Source: Arthrobacter rhizophilus (GTDB taxonomy: Bacteria > Actinomycetota > Actinomycetes > Actinomycetales > Micrococcaceae). Taken from it: a stretch of 64,000 nt of DNA. The position numbers were made by a program, and so were the translations under genes. Shown piece after piece: positions 27,038-36,283 of this stretch; position 1 is the stretch's first letter; each line of letters begins with the position of its first letter. The DNA lies in assembly GCF_026241105.1 (NCBI RefSeq), contig NZ_JAPFFT010000011.1:1-64000 (forward strand), in the 5' to 3' direction. Under the pieces are notes generated by a model. That model was not told the DNA's origin, did not search any database, and saw only the letters and a program-made list of their open reading frames with translations.

Positions 27038-27997
27038 ATGATCGCCGTGGCCGATGCCGGTTCTGCCACAGTTCAGACAGTCGTGGCTGACAGTTTCCAG
27101 GACTGGAGCCGCGCCATCTCGGAGTCGTTCGTGCCGCTGATGGTCCGTTCGAACGATGCTGCCACTTTCCACGGGACCATGCGCTCCCGGGTGCTCGGTG
27201 ATATCTCCGTTATTGAGGTCAAGGCCGGCCGGCACACTGTGGTCAGGACGCCTGCCCTGATTGCAAAGTCCACGGAACGCTATTTCAAACTGAGCATCCA
27301 GCTATCGGGCACCGGCCGCCTCGTGCAGGATGAACGCGAAGCCGTGCTAAGCCCCGGCGACCTCGCTATCTATGACACCTCCAGGCCGTACGAACTTTCC
27401 TTCGACAGCGAGTTCCGGACCCTCGTGCTCATGTTTCCCTACGGGCTATTGGATCTCCCGGTTGAAGCCATGGTGCAAGTCACCGCGATGCGCATCCCCG
27501 GCGACCAGGGCTTGGGTGAGCTCATCAGCCCCTTTCTGGTGCGTCTGGCAGACAATCTGGAAGCGTTGTCCGGCGCCAACGGCCTTCGCCTGGCCCATAA
27601 CGCCCTGGACCTGGTGACTACCTTGTTCAACGGGGAGCTCGACCAACTGGTCGAGGCCGGTCGCGACCCTCACTTGTTGTTGCTGAGCAGGATCCATGAC
27701 TACATCGAAAGCAATCTCGGCGATCCGGAGTTGGGTCCGGGTTTGATCGCGGCGGCGCACTACATCTCGACCCGACACTTGCACGACCTCTTCCAGGAGA
27801 TTGACACCACCGTGGCTGCTTCCATCAGGCAACGCAGGCTTGAACGCTGCCGGCGTGACCTGCGGGATCCCGTGCTGGCAGGCCGTCCCGTGTCGGCCGT
27901 CGCGGCCCGCTGGGGTTTTACGGATGCTGCGCACTTCAGCCGTATCTTCCGAGCGGCCTTCGGCAATTCGCCCACTGGCTACCGCAACGAGTCCTGA
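27038..27997 (+). CDS. AraC-family transcriptional regulator
   Basis: This regulator of about 319 residues has an N-terminal AraC-binding-like cupin domain (residues about 40-190, with LSIQLSGTGRLVQ and LSPGDLAIYDTSRPYELSF). The C-terminal double helix-turn-helix (about 215-318) carries ISTRHLHDLFQE in the first HTH and VAARWGFTDAAHFSRIFRAAFG in the second. ATG at 27038 has AAGGAG at ideal spacing. It sits centrally in the catabolic cluster, divergent from the GMC gene and upstream of the aldehyde dehydrogenase gene. It is the obvious candidate to bind the 21-bp-spaced half-sites found at four promoters here. Confidence 0.93.
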   Translation: MIAVADAGSATVQTVVADSFQDWSRAISESFVPLMVRSNDAATFHGTMRSRVLGDISVIEVKAGRHTVVRTPALIAKSTERYFKLSIQLSGTGRLVQDEREAVLSPGDLAIYDTSRPYELSFDSEFRTLVLMFPYGLLDLPVEAMVQVTAMRIPGDQGLGELISPFLVRLADNLEALSGANGLRLAHNALDLVTTLFNGELDQLVEAGRDPHLLLLSRIHDYIESNLGDPELGPGLIAAAHYISTRHLHDLFQEIDTTVAASIRQRRLERCRRDLRDPVLAGRPVSAVAARWGFTDAAHFSRIFRAAFGNSPTGYRNES

Positions 27998-28038
27998 ACA
28001 AAGATCCACTGCCCCAAGGCTCCGCAACCTTCGTCCAT

Positions 28039-28069
28039 GGTCAAGTGGCATGCCGCCACAGACAAGACC
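28039..28069 (+). promoter_or_regulatory. Operator D of the proposed AraC regulon, upstream of the aldehyde dehydrogenase gene
   Basis: GGTCAAGTGG at 28039-28048 and AGACAAGACC at 28060-28069 have cores 21 bp apart. CATAGT, a -10-like hexamer, begins 21-22 bases after the second core. The half-sites are almost identical to those of operator B. Confidence 0.72.
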
Positions 28070-28155
28070 TGCCCTTGTGCCCTGCGTCATAGTCAAGGCA
28101 AGGGCGCAGGCAAATGAACGCCCGCAAACGTCGCACTTGAAGAGGGAGTTCCGAT

Positions 28156-29598
28156 ATGGCAACGAAGCTGTTCATCGATGGCGAATGGGTCGCAGCAAAT
28201 GGCGGTTCGATCGCGACGATCAACCCAGCTACAGAAGAGGTGCTGAAGGAGGTCGCATTCGCCAGTAGCAGCGATGTGGACAACGCCGTCAATGCGGCAC
28301 GCGCGGCCTTCAACAACCCCGACTGGCGGAATCTCCTTCCGGTCCAACGCGCAGCATTGCTATTCCGCCTCGCGGACCTGATCAGCCAGCACGCAGAGGA
28401 ACTTGCCGAGTTGGAGACGAAGGATCAGGGACAGCCGATCGGTATCTCCAGGGCTGTCTCGGTCAAAGGCGCGGCAGAGCACTTCCGCTATTACGCCGGC
28501 TGGGTCACCAAAATCGAGGGGACCACGTCGCCTATCTCCTTCCCGGATACCCTGCACTACACCAGGCGCGAACCCATCGGTGTTTGTGCGTTGATCACTC
28601 CTTGGAACTTCCCTCTCATGATCCTCGCCTGGAAGCTGGCTCCGGCGCTTGCTACCGGTAACACTGTTGTCATCAAGCCAGCCGAGCAGACCCCGCTGAC
28701 CGCTATCCGGCTGGTGGAACTGGCTGCCCAAGCCGGATTCCCGTCAGGCGTCATCAACTTGACTACCGGCGACGGTTCTACCGGTGCTGCCCTCGTGGAC
28801 CACGCGGGAGTCGACAAGGTCTCTTTCACCGGCTCCACCGCCGTCGGCAAGTCCATCGTCCGAGGCTCCGCCAACAACCTCAAGCGCGTCACCCTCGAAC
28901 TCGGCGGGAAGAACCCCTCCATCATCGCCGTCGACGCCAACATCGATGCTGCCGTGGCAGGTAGCATCGCCGGTGGAACACTCAACACTGGGCAAGTCTG
29001 CGCCGCCTACAGCCGCTTCTACGTCAATAAGACCCGCGAAGCCGAGTTTGTTGAAAAGATCGCTGCAGGAATGGACGGGCTGACGCTGGGCTCGGGCCTC
29101 GACGCCAGCACCCAGCTCGGACCGCTGGTCTCCGCCGAACACCTGGCACACGTTGAACGGCTCGTGGCTACAGGAGTTCCGCAAGGTGCCGAACTCATCA
29201 CGGGCGGCAGGCGGGCCGCGGAAACCGGTTACTTTTTCCAGCCCACGGTCTTCGCTGGCGTCAAGGACACTATGACCATCGCCACGGATGAGATTTTCGG
29301 ACCGGTCCTGTCCATCATGGCCTACGATGACGACGACGAGCTGCAAGAGCTCATCAATCGCGCGAACGACACTGACTATGGTCTTGCCGCCACGGTTTGG
29401 ACGAAGGACCTCGGCGCCGCCCATCGACTCGCGAATGGTATCCGGGCCGGAGCCATCTTTGTCAACATGCCTCCCATCCCGGACATGGCAGCACCCTGGG
29501 GTGGCTTCAAGTCGAGTGGATGGGGCCGTGAAATGGGTCCATATTCGATCGACGCCTACACCGAAGTCAAAGGCGTCTGGATGCACTACGGAGCATGA
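28156..29598 (+). CDS. NAD(P)-dependent aldehyde dehydrogenase
   Basis: This is a full-length ALDH of 480 residues. Typical elements are the NAD-binding [32 protein letters not shown], the general base in [12 protein letters not shown], and the catalytic cysteine in [11 protein letters not shown]. The start has GAGGGAG upstream. It probably oxidises the aldehyde made by the GMC enzyme in the same regulon. The exact substrate cannot be read from the sequence; betaine-aldehyde-like, vanillin-like and gamma-amino-aldehyde enzymes all look similar at this level. Confidence 0.93.
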   Translation: MATKLFIDGEWVAANGGSIATINPATEEVLKEVAFASSSDVDNAVNAARAAFNNPDWRNLLPVQRAALLFRLADLISQHAEELAELETKDQGQPIGISRAVSVKGAAEHFRYYAGWVTKIEGTTSPISFPDTLHYTRREPIGVCALITPWNFPLMILAWKLAPALATGNTVVIKPAEQTPLTAIRLVELAAQAGFPSGVINLTTGDGSTGAALVDHAGVDKVSFTGSTAVGKSIVRGSANNLKRVTLELGGKNPSIIAVDANIDAAVAGSIAGGTLNTGQVCAAYSRFYVNKTREAEFVEKIAAGMDGLTLGSGLDASTQLGPLVSAEHLAHVERLVATGVPQGAELITGGRRAAETGYFFQPTVFAGVKDTMTIATDEIFGPVLSIMAYDDDDELQELINRANDTDYGLAATVWTKDLGAAHRLANGIRAGAIFVNMPPIPDMAAPWGGFKSSGWGREMGPYSIDAYTEVKGVWMHYGA

Positions 29599-29806
29599 AG
29601 GCCATCACACTCCAAGGCGCCCCGACCCTACCGAACAACTCGGCCCCACCGAACCAAGGGCGTCACCGGCTCAATCCAAACATTAGTAGTCCCTGTCGAA
29701 GACAATTTTGGCCTCAGCCTACTGAATTCGAATGCCGCCTCTATCAACGGGAGTGGCGGCCACAGGAGTAGTTAACCCACCCCACCCCCCAAAATCCCCC
29801 CGCATC

Positions 29807-29812
29807 TACAAT
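29807..29812 (+). promoter_or_regulatory. Promoter -10 TACAAT giving a probably leaderless marR transcript
   Basis: A near-consensus -10 element ends 6 bases before the ATG at 29819, so transcription would begin at or next to the start codon. The preceding 200 bases (29599-29806) hold no gene. Confidence 0.55.
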
Positions 29813-29818
29813 GGAGAC

Positions 29819-30292
29819 ATGCCGGACATTGAGCGGTGGCCCACGGGGCGCTTGTTGTCTACAGCGGCCCGGCTGGTGGAACACGCCTGGGATGAAAACC
29901 TCAGGTCGATCGGCCTTACCCATGCTGGCGTCATAGCGATGGAAGTCCTTGCAGCCACCGGTCCCATCACCCAGACCACCCTGGCCCAGATTGTGCGGGT
30001 ACAGGCCCAGACCATGGGCCAGACCCTCAATAGACTCGAAGCCCACGGCCACATCACGCGCCACCGCGGTTCCGAGGACCGCAGGGTGCACGTCGTGTCA
30101 CTGACCGACGCCGGCACGGATGCGTTGGAGCGGGCTGCCGAATCGGAGCAGCAAGTCCTCGCCCAAGTGTCCATCGATACTTCGATGTTCAGGCATGAGT
30201 TGAAAGTGCTGGTGCGCGAGCTGGCAGGCCGACAAGTACCCGCAGGCGTCACTGCCGACGTCCCCTACGCGCCCGCGCGGCGCGAAGACTAA
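29819..30292 (+). CDS. MarR-family transcriptional regulator
   Basis: This winged-helix regulator of about 157 residues has the MarR core TTLAQIVRVQAQTMGQTLNRLEAHGHITRHRGSEDRRVHVVSLTDAG, including the wing DRR motif. ATG at 29819 follows GGAG at short distance, but the promoter position suggests leaderless translation. It stands between the aldehyde dehydrogenase gene and the rhamnose operon, in the same orientation as both. Its target is not evident, and the rhamnose operon already has its own LacI-type regulator. Confidence 0.9.
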   Translation: MPDIERWPTGRLLSTAARLVEHAWDENLRSIGLTHAGVIAMEVLAATGPITQTTLAQIVRVQAQTMGQTLNRLEAHGHITRHRGSEDRRVHVVSLTDAGTDALERAAESEQQVLAQVSIDTSMFRHELKVLVRELAGRQVPAGVTADVPYAPARRED

Positions 30293-30397
30293 TCGCGCAA
30301 CGAGCGGGAACGTCGACGGCGGCACGCCTATCGCGCACTGTCCCCTCACCGCGGGCTGTCAATTCGTCCAAGACCCCGCCGCACCAGGACTTGACTC

Positions 30398-30453
30398 TTG
30401 ACAACCTTCTCAAGGAACGCGTAGTTTGAATCGTATTAATGAAACGATTCAAA
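30398..30453 (+). promoter_or_regulatory. rhaI promoter with overlapping LacI-type operator
   Basis: TTGACA at 30398-30403 and TAGTTT at 30422-30427 (18-bp spacing) form a good sigma-70-type promoter. A perfect 10-bp inverted repeat, TTTGAATCGT (30425-30434) and ACGATTCAAA (30444-30453), overlaps the -10 and the transcription start, the classic position for repression. Its TGAATCG half-site recurs in front of the regulator gene at 35238-35249. Confidence 0.8.
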
Positions 30454-30511
30454 CAATCCAAACATTGATCTGAGGCCCGAGACTCCCGGGCTTCACGCTG
30501 GACACCACGGA

Positions 30512-31708
30512 ATGCGAGAACCAACCATCATGAAAGACGTAGCAACGGCGCTGGGCCGGTTGGAAGAGCTGGCCATCGAGGTTCCCTCGTGGGCCTACGG
30601 CAACTCGGGCACCCGCTTCAAAGTGTTCGGCACGCCCGGCACGCCGCGGACTATCCAGGAGAAGCTCGCCGACGCCGCGAAGGTCCACGAACTGACGGGC
30701 CTTGCACCGACTGTGGCACTGCACATCCCCTGGGACAAAGTGGATGACTACGCCGCCCTCCGGGAGTGCGCGGCCGGCCTTGGCGTCGGTCTGGGGACCA
30801 TCAACTCCAATACGTTCCAGGACGATGAGTACAAGTTCGGTTCCCTCACGTCGTCGGACGCAACGGTGCGCCGCCGCGCCATCGACCACCACCTGGAGTG
30901 CATCGACATCATGCACGCAACGGGTTCCCGGGACCTGAAGATCTGGCTGGCAGACGGCACCAACTACCCGGGACAGGACGACATGCGCGGCCGCCAGGAT
31001 CGCCTGGCCGAGTCCCTGCAGGAGATCTACGCAGCCCTCGGCGAGAACCAGCGCCTGGTGCTGGAATACAAGTTCTTCGAGCCGGCTTTCTACCACACCG
31101 ACGTTCCGGACTGGGGTACCTCTTACGCGCAGACCCTGGCCTTGGGGGAGAAGGCCTTCGTCTGCCTGGACACCGGCCACCATGCCCCGGGTACCAACAT
31201 CGAGTTCATCGTCATGCAGTTGTTGCGCCTGGGCAAGCTCGGATCCTTCGACTTCAATTCGCGTTTCTACGCTGACGACGACCTGATCGTCGGTGCCGCC
31301 GATCCTTTCCAGTTGTTCCGTATCATGCACGAGGTCATCCGCGGTGGCGGATTCGGCAAGTCCGCAGGAGAGAATGCAGGCGTCGCCCTCATGCTGGACC
31401 AGTGCCACAACCTGGAGGAGAAGATCCCGGGCCAGATCCGCTCGGTCCTCAACGTCCAGGAAATGACCGCCCGTGCGTTGCTTATCGACGGCGCCGCGCT
31501 GGCCGAGGCGCAGCGCGAGGGTGATGTCCTGGCCGCCAACGGCATCTTCAACGATGCCTTCTACACCGATGTCCGGCCGGTCCTGGCCGAGTGGCGCGAA
31601 TCGCGCGGCCTGCCCGCGGACCCGATGACGGCGTTCAAGGCCAGTGGCTATCAGAAGAAGATCAACGAGGACCGCGTGGGCGGCCAGCAAGCCGGATGGG
31701 GCGCTTAG
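30512..31708 (+). CDS. rhaI: L-rhamnose isomerase
   Basis: This 398-residue isomerase converts L-rhamnose to L-rhamnulose. It belongs to the RhaI (Pseudomonas stutzeri/actinobacterial) type and not the E. coli RhaA type. Metal-site acidic and histidine residues typical of this TIM-barrel family are seen in LEYKFFEPAFYHTDV, CLDTGHHAPGTN and FDFNSRFYADDD. An in-frame ATG at 30530 is an alternative start, and neither has a strong ribosome binding site. It is the first gene of the rhaI-rhaD-rhaB operon, 4 bp from the next gene. No rhamnose transporter or mutarotase is encoded nearby. Confidence 0.94.
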   Translation: MREPTIMKDVATALGRLEELAIEVPSWAYGNSGTRFKVFGTPGTPRTIQEKLADAAKVHELTGLAPTVALHIPWDKVDDYAALRECAAGLGVGLGTINSNTFQDDEYKFGSLTSSDATVRRRAIDHHLECIDIMHATGSRDLKIWLADGTNYPGQDDMRGRQDRLAESLQEIYAALGENQRLVLEYKFFEPAFYHTDVPDWGTSYAQTLALGEKAFVCLDTGHHAPGTNIEFIVMQLLRLGKLGSFDFNSRFYADDDLIVGAADPFQLFRIMHEVIRGGGFGKSAGENAGVALMLDQCHNLEEKIPGQIRSVLNVQEMTARALLIDGAALAEAQREGDVLAANGIFNDAFYTDVRPVLAEWRESRGLPADPMTAFKASGYQKKINEDRVGGQQAGWGA

Positions 31709-31712
31709 GAAC

Positions 31713-33749
31713 ATGAGTTACAAGACTGTTGAAGAACTGATCGCCCGTTCCAACCGCCTGGGTGCGGACAAGCGGAACACCAACTTCGCCGGAGGGAACA
31801 CCTCGGCCAAGGGCACAGAAAAGGATCCGGTCACCGGCGAGGACGTCCAGCTCCTCTGGGTCAAAGGCTCCGGCGGCGACCTGGGCACCCTGAAGGCCGA
31901 AAACCTGGCTGTTTTGCGCCTGGACCGGCTGCAGGCACTCAAGGTTGTTTACCCCGGCGTCGAGCGCGAAGACGAAATGGTGGCCGCCTTCGATTACTGC
32001 CTCCACGGTAAGGGCGGCGCCGCGCCGTCGATCGACACCGCCATGCACGGACTCGTCGATGCAGCGCACGTAGACCATCTGCACCCGGACTCCGGCATCG
32101 CGATCGCGACGGCGGTGGACGGCGAAGCGCTGACCTCCAAGATCTTCGGCGAGAAGGTCGAGTGGGTTCCCTGGCGCCGCCCCGGCTTCCAACTGGGACT
32201 GGACATCGCCGCCATCAAGGAAGCCAACCCGCAGGCAATCGGCACCATCCTTGGCGGCCACGGCATCACCGCTTGGGGCACCACCAGCGAGGTAGCCGAG
32301 GCCAACTCCCTGTGGATCATCGAGCAGGCCGAACGCTACATCGCCCAGAACGGGAAAGCTGAACCCTTCGGCGCCAAACTCCCCGGCTACGCCGCACTTT
32401 CGGAGGCCGAGCGTCGCGCGAAGGCGGCCGCCTTGGCTCCCGTGATCCGTGGCCTCGCTTCGGCCGATAAGCCGCAGGTGGGCCACTTCAGCGACGATCC
32501 GCGTGTCCTGGAGTTCCTCGAAGGCGCCGAGCATCCCCGCCTCGGGGCGCTGGGCACCTCCTGCCCGGACCACTTCCTGCGCACCAAGGTCAAGCCGCTC
32601 GTCCTGGATCTGCCCGCCGATGCCAGCATCGAGGAGAGCACCGCGCGCCTCAAGGAACTCCACGCCGCATACCGAGAGGATTACCAAGCCTATTACGACC
32701 GCCACGCCGATGAAAACAGCCCGGCCCTGCGCGGCGCGGACCCGGCCATCGTCCTGGTCCCCGGAGTGGGCATGTTCTCCTATGGCAAGGACAAGCAGAC
32801 CGCACGGGTCGCGGGGGAGTTCTACCTCAACGCGATCAACGTGATGCGCGGTGCCGAGGCCATTTCCTCCTACGCCCCGATCGAGGAATCCGAGAAGTTC
32901 CGGATCGAGTACTGGGCCCTTGAGGAAGCCAAGCTCGCGCGCATGCCGAAGCCCAAGTCGCACGCCACGCGCATTGCGCTGGTGACGGGCGCGGCGTCGG
33001 GCATTGGGAAGGCGATCGCGACCCGCCTCGCGGCAGAGGGCGCCTGCGTGGTCATCGCGGACCTCAACCTGGACAACGCGCAGGCTGTCGCCGCCGAACT
33101 CGGCGGCGCGGACGTCGCCATCGGAATCCAGGCCGATGTCACCGACGAGGCCCAGGTAGCTGCCGCCGTCCAGGAGGCCGTCCTGGCCTTCGGCGGGCTG
33201 GATCTGGTGGTGAACAACGCGGGCCTGTCGATCTCCAAGCCGCTGCTGGAAACCACGGAGAAGGACTGGGACCTGCAGCATAACGTCATGGCCAAGGGCT
33301 CGTTCCTGGTCTCCAAGGCCGCGGCGAGGGTCATGATCGATCAGGGCATGGGCGGGGACATTGTCTACATTTCCTCAAAGAACTCCGTGTTCGCCGGTCC
33401 GAACAACATCGCCTACTCGGCCACCAAGGCTGACCAGGCTCACCAGGTTCGCCTGCTTGCCGCGGAACTGGGCGAGTACGGCATCCGCGTCAACGGGATC
33501 AACCCCGACGGCGTGGTCCGCGGCTCCGGGATCTTCGCCGGCGGTTGGGGCGCCAAGCGCGCCGCCGTTTATGGGGTCGACGAGCAGGAACTGGGCAAGT
33601 ACTACGCCCAGCGCACCCTGCTCAAGCGCGAAGTCCTGCCCGAGCACGTGGCCAACGCGGCCGCCGTGCTCACCAGCAACGAACTCTCGCACACCACGGG
33701 CCTGCACATCCCGGTGGACGCCGGAGTCGCCGCGGCCTTCCTCCGATGA
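31713..33749 (+). CDS. rhaD: Bifunctional rhamnulose-1-phosphate aldolase / L-lactaldehyde dehydrogenase (SDR)
   Basis: This is a two-domain fusion of about 678 residues. Residues about 1-400 form a class II aldolase domain, with zinc-ligand histidines in HVDHLHPDSG. Residues about 425-678 form a classical SDR domain with ALVTGAASGIGKAIATRL, NNAGLS and AYSATKADQ for the catalytic Tyr-Lys. The aldolase splits rhamnulose-1-phosphate into dihydroxyacetone phosphate and L-lactaldehyde, which the SDR domain oxidises. ATG at 31713 is chosen because AGGA precedes it and the longer frame overlaps rhaI. It overlaps rhaB by 4 bp. Confidence 0.92.
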   Translation: MSYKTVEELIARSNRLGADKRNTNFAGGNTSAKGTEKDPVTGEDVQLLWVKGSGGDLGTLKAENLAVLRLDRLQALKVVYPGVEREDEMVAAFDYCLHGKGGAAPSIDTAMHGLVDAAHVDHLHPDSGIAIATAVDGEALTSKIFGEKVEWVPWRRPGFQLGLDIAAIKEANPQAIGTILGGHGITAWGTTSEVAEANSLWIIEQAERYIAQNGKAEPFGAKLPGYAALSEAERRAKAAALAPVIRGLASADKPQVGHFSDDPRVLEFLEGAEHPRLGALGTSCPDHFLRTKVKPLVLDLPADASIEESTARLKELHAAYREDYQAYYDRHADENSPALRGADPAIVLVPGVGMFSYGKDKQTARVAGEFYLNAINVMRGAEAISSYAPIEESEKFRIEYWALEEAKLARMPKPKSHATRIALVTGAASGIGKAIATRLAAEGACVVIADLNLDNAQAVAAELGGADVAIGIQADVTDEAQVAAAVQEAVLAFGGLDLVVNNAGLSISKPLLETTEKDWDLQHNVMAKGSFLVSKAAARVMIDQGMGGDIVYISSKNSVFAGPNNIAYSATKADQAHQVRLLAAELGEYGIRVNGINPDGVVRGSGIFAGGWGAKRAAVYGVDEQELGKYYAQRTLLKREVLPEHVANAAAVLTSNELSHTTGLHIPVDAGVAAAFLR

Positions 33750-35218
33750 ACGCCCAGTTGTTCGCCGCCGTCGATATCGGAGCGTCCTCCGGACGCGTCA
33801 TGCTTGGCCGCGTGGGCGAGGACCCTGTGTCAGGAAAGACGGTCTCGCTGGAAACGGTGCACCGGTTCCCCAACGGCGTGGTAGAGCTCGACGGCGGACT
33901 CCACTGGGACTTCGATGCCCTCTTCGAGGAGGTGCTCAAGGGACTTGCGGCGGCCGCTGATACGGCCGCTGCGAGCGGGGAGCGGATCGCCAGCATCGGG
34001 ATCGACACGTGGGCAGTCGACTACGGGCTGGTGGATGCCAGCGGCAAACTCCTCGCGCAGCCGTTCAGCTACCGCGACGAGCGGGGCCGCACCGCCGTCG
34101 CGAACGTCCACAAGGTGCTGGACCCGGCGCGGCTCTACGCCACCACCGGGCTGCAATTTCTGCAGTTCAATACGATCTACCAGCTCGCCACCGAGCGGGA
34201 ACTGCGCGGCGTCCAGGCGTTGCTCATCCCGGACCTGATCGCGTTCAAACTCACCGGGCAGCGCCGGACCGAGGCCACCAATGCGTCCACCACCGGGCTC
34301 TTCGACGCGGTCGCAGGGGAGTGGGCCACCGAACTCTTCAAGCCCCTCGGCCTGCCCAAAAACGTGTTCCCCGCCATCATTCAGCCCGGCGAAACCGTGG
34401 GCACGCTGCTGCCGGACATCGCGGCCCGGACAGGGTTGCCGCCGGAGACTGCGGTGGTTGCCGTGGGATCGCACGACACCGCCTCGGCCGTGGCCGCGGT
34501 GCCGGCGTCGCGCGAAGACTTCGCCTACATTTCTTCCGGGACCTGGTCCTTGGTGGGCGTGGAATTGGACAGCCCGGTCCTTGGCGAAGCAAGCCGGCTG
34601 GCCAATTTCACCAACGAGCGCGGGGTCGACGGCACCGTCAGGTACCTGCGCAACGTGGGCGGGCTATGGCTGCTCAGCGAATGCATGCGCACCTGGGCTG
34701 CTGACGGTTACGCGCCGTCGCTGGCTACACTGCTCGACGCCGCGGCCGCACTGCCCGCGGGAGGCCCGCAAATCAACGCAGACGATCCCGCGTTCATCGC
34801 GCCGGACAACATGCCCGAGCGGATCCGATCCGCCGTGCGCGCCACCGGCGCCGTCCTCCCGGACCGTCCGGCCGCCGTCGTGCGTTGCATTCTGGACAGC
34901 CTCGCTACCGCCTACGCGAGAACCCTGGCACGCGCCGAAGAACTTTCCGGCAAGCAGACGTCCGTGGTCCATATCGTGGGCGGCGGCTCGCAAAACCGGC
35001 TCTTGTGCCAGCTCACCGCGGATGCCACCGGCAAGTCGGTCGTTGCTGGTCCTGTGGAAGCCACGGCGCTTGGGAACGTCCTGGTGCAGGCACGCGCGGC
35101 CACCAAGGAGCACCGCAGTCTCCAGGAATTACGCCGGCTGGTAGCTTCCAGCTCAGCGCTGCAACGCTACGAGCCCGCGCGCGCGGGGACGGCGGCACTC
35201 CAGGAATTGAGGCAGTGA
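33746..35218 (+). CDS. rhaB: Rhamnulokinase
   Basis: This 490-residue FGGY-family sugar kinase phosphorylates L-rhamnulose. Its ATPase core elements are AVDIGASSGRVMLGR at the N-terminus, SIGIDTWAVDYGL with the catalytic Asp, and SSGTWSLVGVE and VGGGSQNRLLCQLTAD in the C-terminal lobe. The ATG at 33746 overlaps the TGA of rhaD, indicating coupled translation. With rhaI and rhaD it completes the route from L-rhamnose to dihydroxyacetone phosphate and lactate. Confidence 0.94.
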   Translation: MNAQLFAAVDIGASSGRVMLGRVGEDPVSGKTVSLETVHRFPNGVVELDGGLHWDFDALFEEVLKGLAAAADTAAASGERIASIGIDTWAVDYGLVDASGKLLAQPFSYRDERGRTAVANVHKVLDPARLYATTGLQFLQFNTIYQLATERELRGVQALLIPDLIAFKLTGQRRTEATNASTTGLFDAVAGEWATELFKPLGLPKNVFPAIIQPGETVGTLLPDIAARTGLPPETAVVAVGSHDTASAVAAVPASREDFAYISSGTWSLVGVELDSPVLGEASRLANFTNERGVDGTVRYLRNVGGLWLLSECMRTWAADGYAPSLATLLDAAAALPAGGPQINADDPAFIAPDNMPERIRSAVRATGAVLPDRPAAVVRCILDSLATAYARTLARAEELSGKQTSVVHIVGGGSQNRLLCQLTADATGKSVVAGPVEATALGNVLVQARAATKEHRSLQELRRLVASSSALQRYEPARAGTAALQELRQ

Positions 35219-35237
35219 GTAGTATTGGATCACTTAT

Positions 35238-35249
35238 TGATTCGATTCA
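35238..35249. promoter_or_regulatory. Second LacI-type operator, upstream of the rha regulator gene
   Basis: TGATTCGATTCA is one mismatch from the palindrome TGAATCGATTCA and shares the TGAATCG/CGATTCA half-site with the rhaI operator. It lies in the 48-bp gap between rhaB and the regulator gene, which suggests feedback control. Confidence 0.6.
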
Positions 35250-35266
35250 TATAGCGGGAGGTCGAC

Positions 35267-36283
35267 GTGCCGAACAACTTGGGCGCCAAGCTGAAGGATG
35301 TCGCCGTCCTGGCCCAGGTTTCCGTCGGCACGGTGTCAAATGTCTTGAACAAACCCGAGCAGGTCTCAACCGACAAGAGGAACCGTGTTCTGGCCGCAAT
35401 CGATCAGCTTGGGTTCGTGCGCAACGAATCGGCCAGAAGCCTGCGGTCAGGTTCCAGCAGGAGCTTGGGCATGCTGGTTCTCGATGTCCGGAACCCCTTC
35501 TTCACCGATGTGGCGCTCGGAGCCGAGGACGTAGCCGATGCCCACAAACACTCGTTCATCCTGGCCAATAGCGCGGAAAACAGCGTCCGGGAGCAGTCCT
35601 ACCTTGACCTCTTTGAACAACAGCGTGTCCAAGGCATCCTGATTACTCCCTTGGGGGATGTCATCGAGCGTCTTGAGGTCATGCGCTCCCGGGGCATACC
35701 TTCAGTCCTCGTGGACCGGCTCGCGAGCACCGGCCACTTCTGCTCAGTTTCAGTCGATGACACAGCGGGCGGGAGGGCCGCGATGGAGCACCTCTTGAGC
35801 GTCGGTTCAACCCGTCCAGCCTTTGTTGGGGGGCCGTTTACCCTTCAACAGGTTGATGATCGCTACCATGGTGCACTTGCCGCAACCGAGGCGGCAGGCG
35901 TCCGGCTCCAGTTGTTTGAAACTCCGAACCTGAAGTTCGAGCGCGGCCGCCACATTGGCGACGTGATCAACGATCTCCGGCCGGACACGCGCCCTGACGG
36001 GGTTTTTGCTGCCAACGACCAACTCGCCCTCGGTCTCCTGCAATCCTTTACCGAGAACGGGCTCCGGGTACCCGAGGACATCGCGATTGTTGGCTTCGAC
36101 GATATTGACTTCGCCTCCCAATCAAGCATCCCGCTCACGTCCATCAGGCAGCCACGGCAGCTCATTGGCGAACGCGCGGCCGAGCTCCTTTTCGACGAAA
36201 TCGACAATGAACTCGAACACGAACACCAGCAGGTCGTGTTTATGCCGGAGCTTGTTGTTCGGAGGAGCAGCCAGCGCTCCTAG
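35267..36283 (+). CDS. LacI-family regulator of the rhamnose operon
   Basis: The N-terminal LacI helix-turn-helix (KLKDVAVLAQVSVGTVSNVLNKPEQVS) and hinge (VRNESARSLRSG) precede a periplasmic-binding-protein-like effector domain ending with IAIVGFDDIDFASQSSIPLTSIRQP. The start is GTG at 35267, with GGGAGG five bases upstream. Regulation of rhaI-rhaD-rhaB is inferred from position and from a shared half-site at both promoters. The 3' end overlaps the convergent coxG gene by 4 bp. Confidence 0.92.
   Translation: MPNNLGAKLKDVAVLAQVSVGTVSNVLNKPEQVSTDKRNRVLAAIDQLGFVRNESARSLRSGSSRSLGMLVLDVRNPFFTDVALGAEDVADAHKHSFILANSAENSVREQSYLDLFEQQRVQGILITPLGDVIERLEVMRSRGIPSVLVDRLASTGHFCSVSVDDTAGGRAAMEHLLSVGSTRPAFVGGPFTLQQVDDRYHGALAATEAAGVRLQLFETPNLKFERGRHIGDVINDLRPDTRPDGVFAANDQLALGLLQSFTENGLRVPEDIAIVGFDDIDFASQSSIPLTSIRQPRQLIGERAAELLFDEIDNELEHEHQQVVFMPELVVRRSSQRS

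Noticed and set aside
25279..29598. Glycine betaine synthesis from choline (GMC as BetA, ALDH as BetB)
   Set aside because: The pair alone is not specific. No BetI regulator or choline transporter is present, and the shared operators link them to an amidohydrolase and a branched-chain-type importer.
31662..33281. Minus-strand open frame of 539 codons
   Set aside because: It is antisense to the rhamnulose-1-phosphate aldolase fusion gene, and the sense strand has clear domains and operon spacing.
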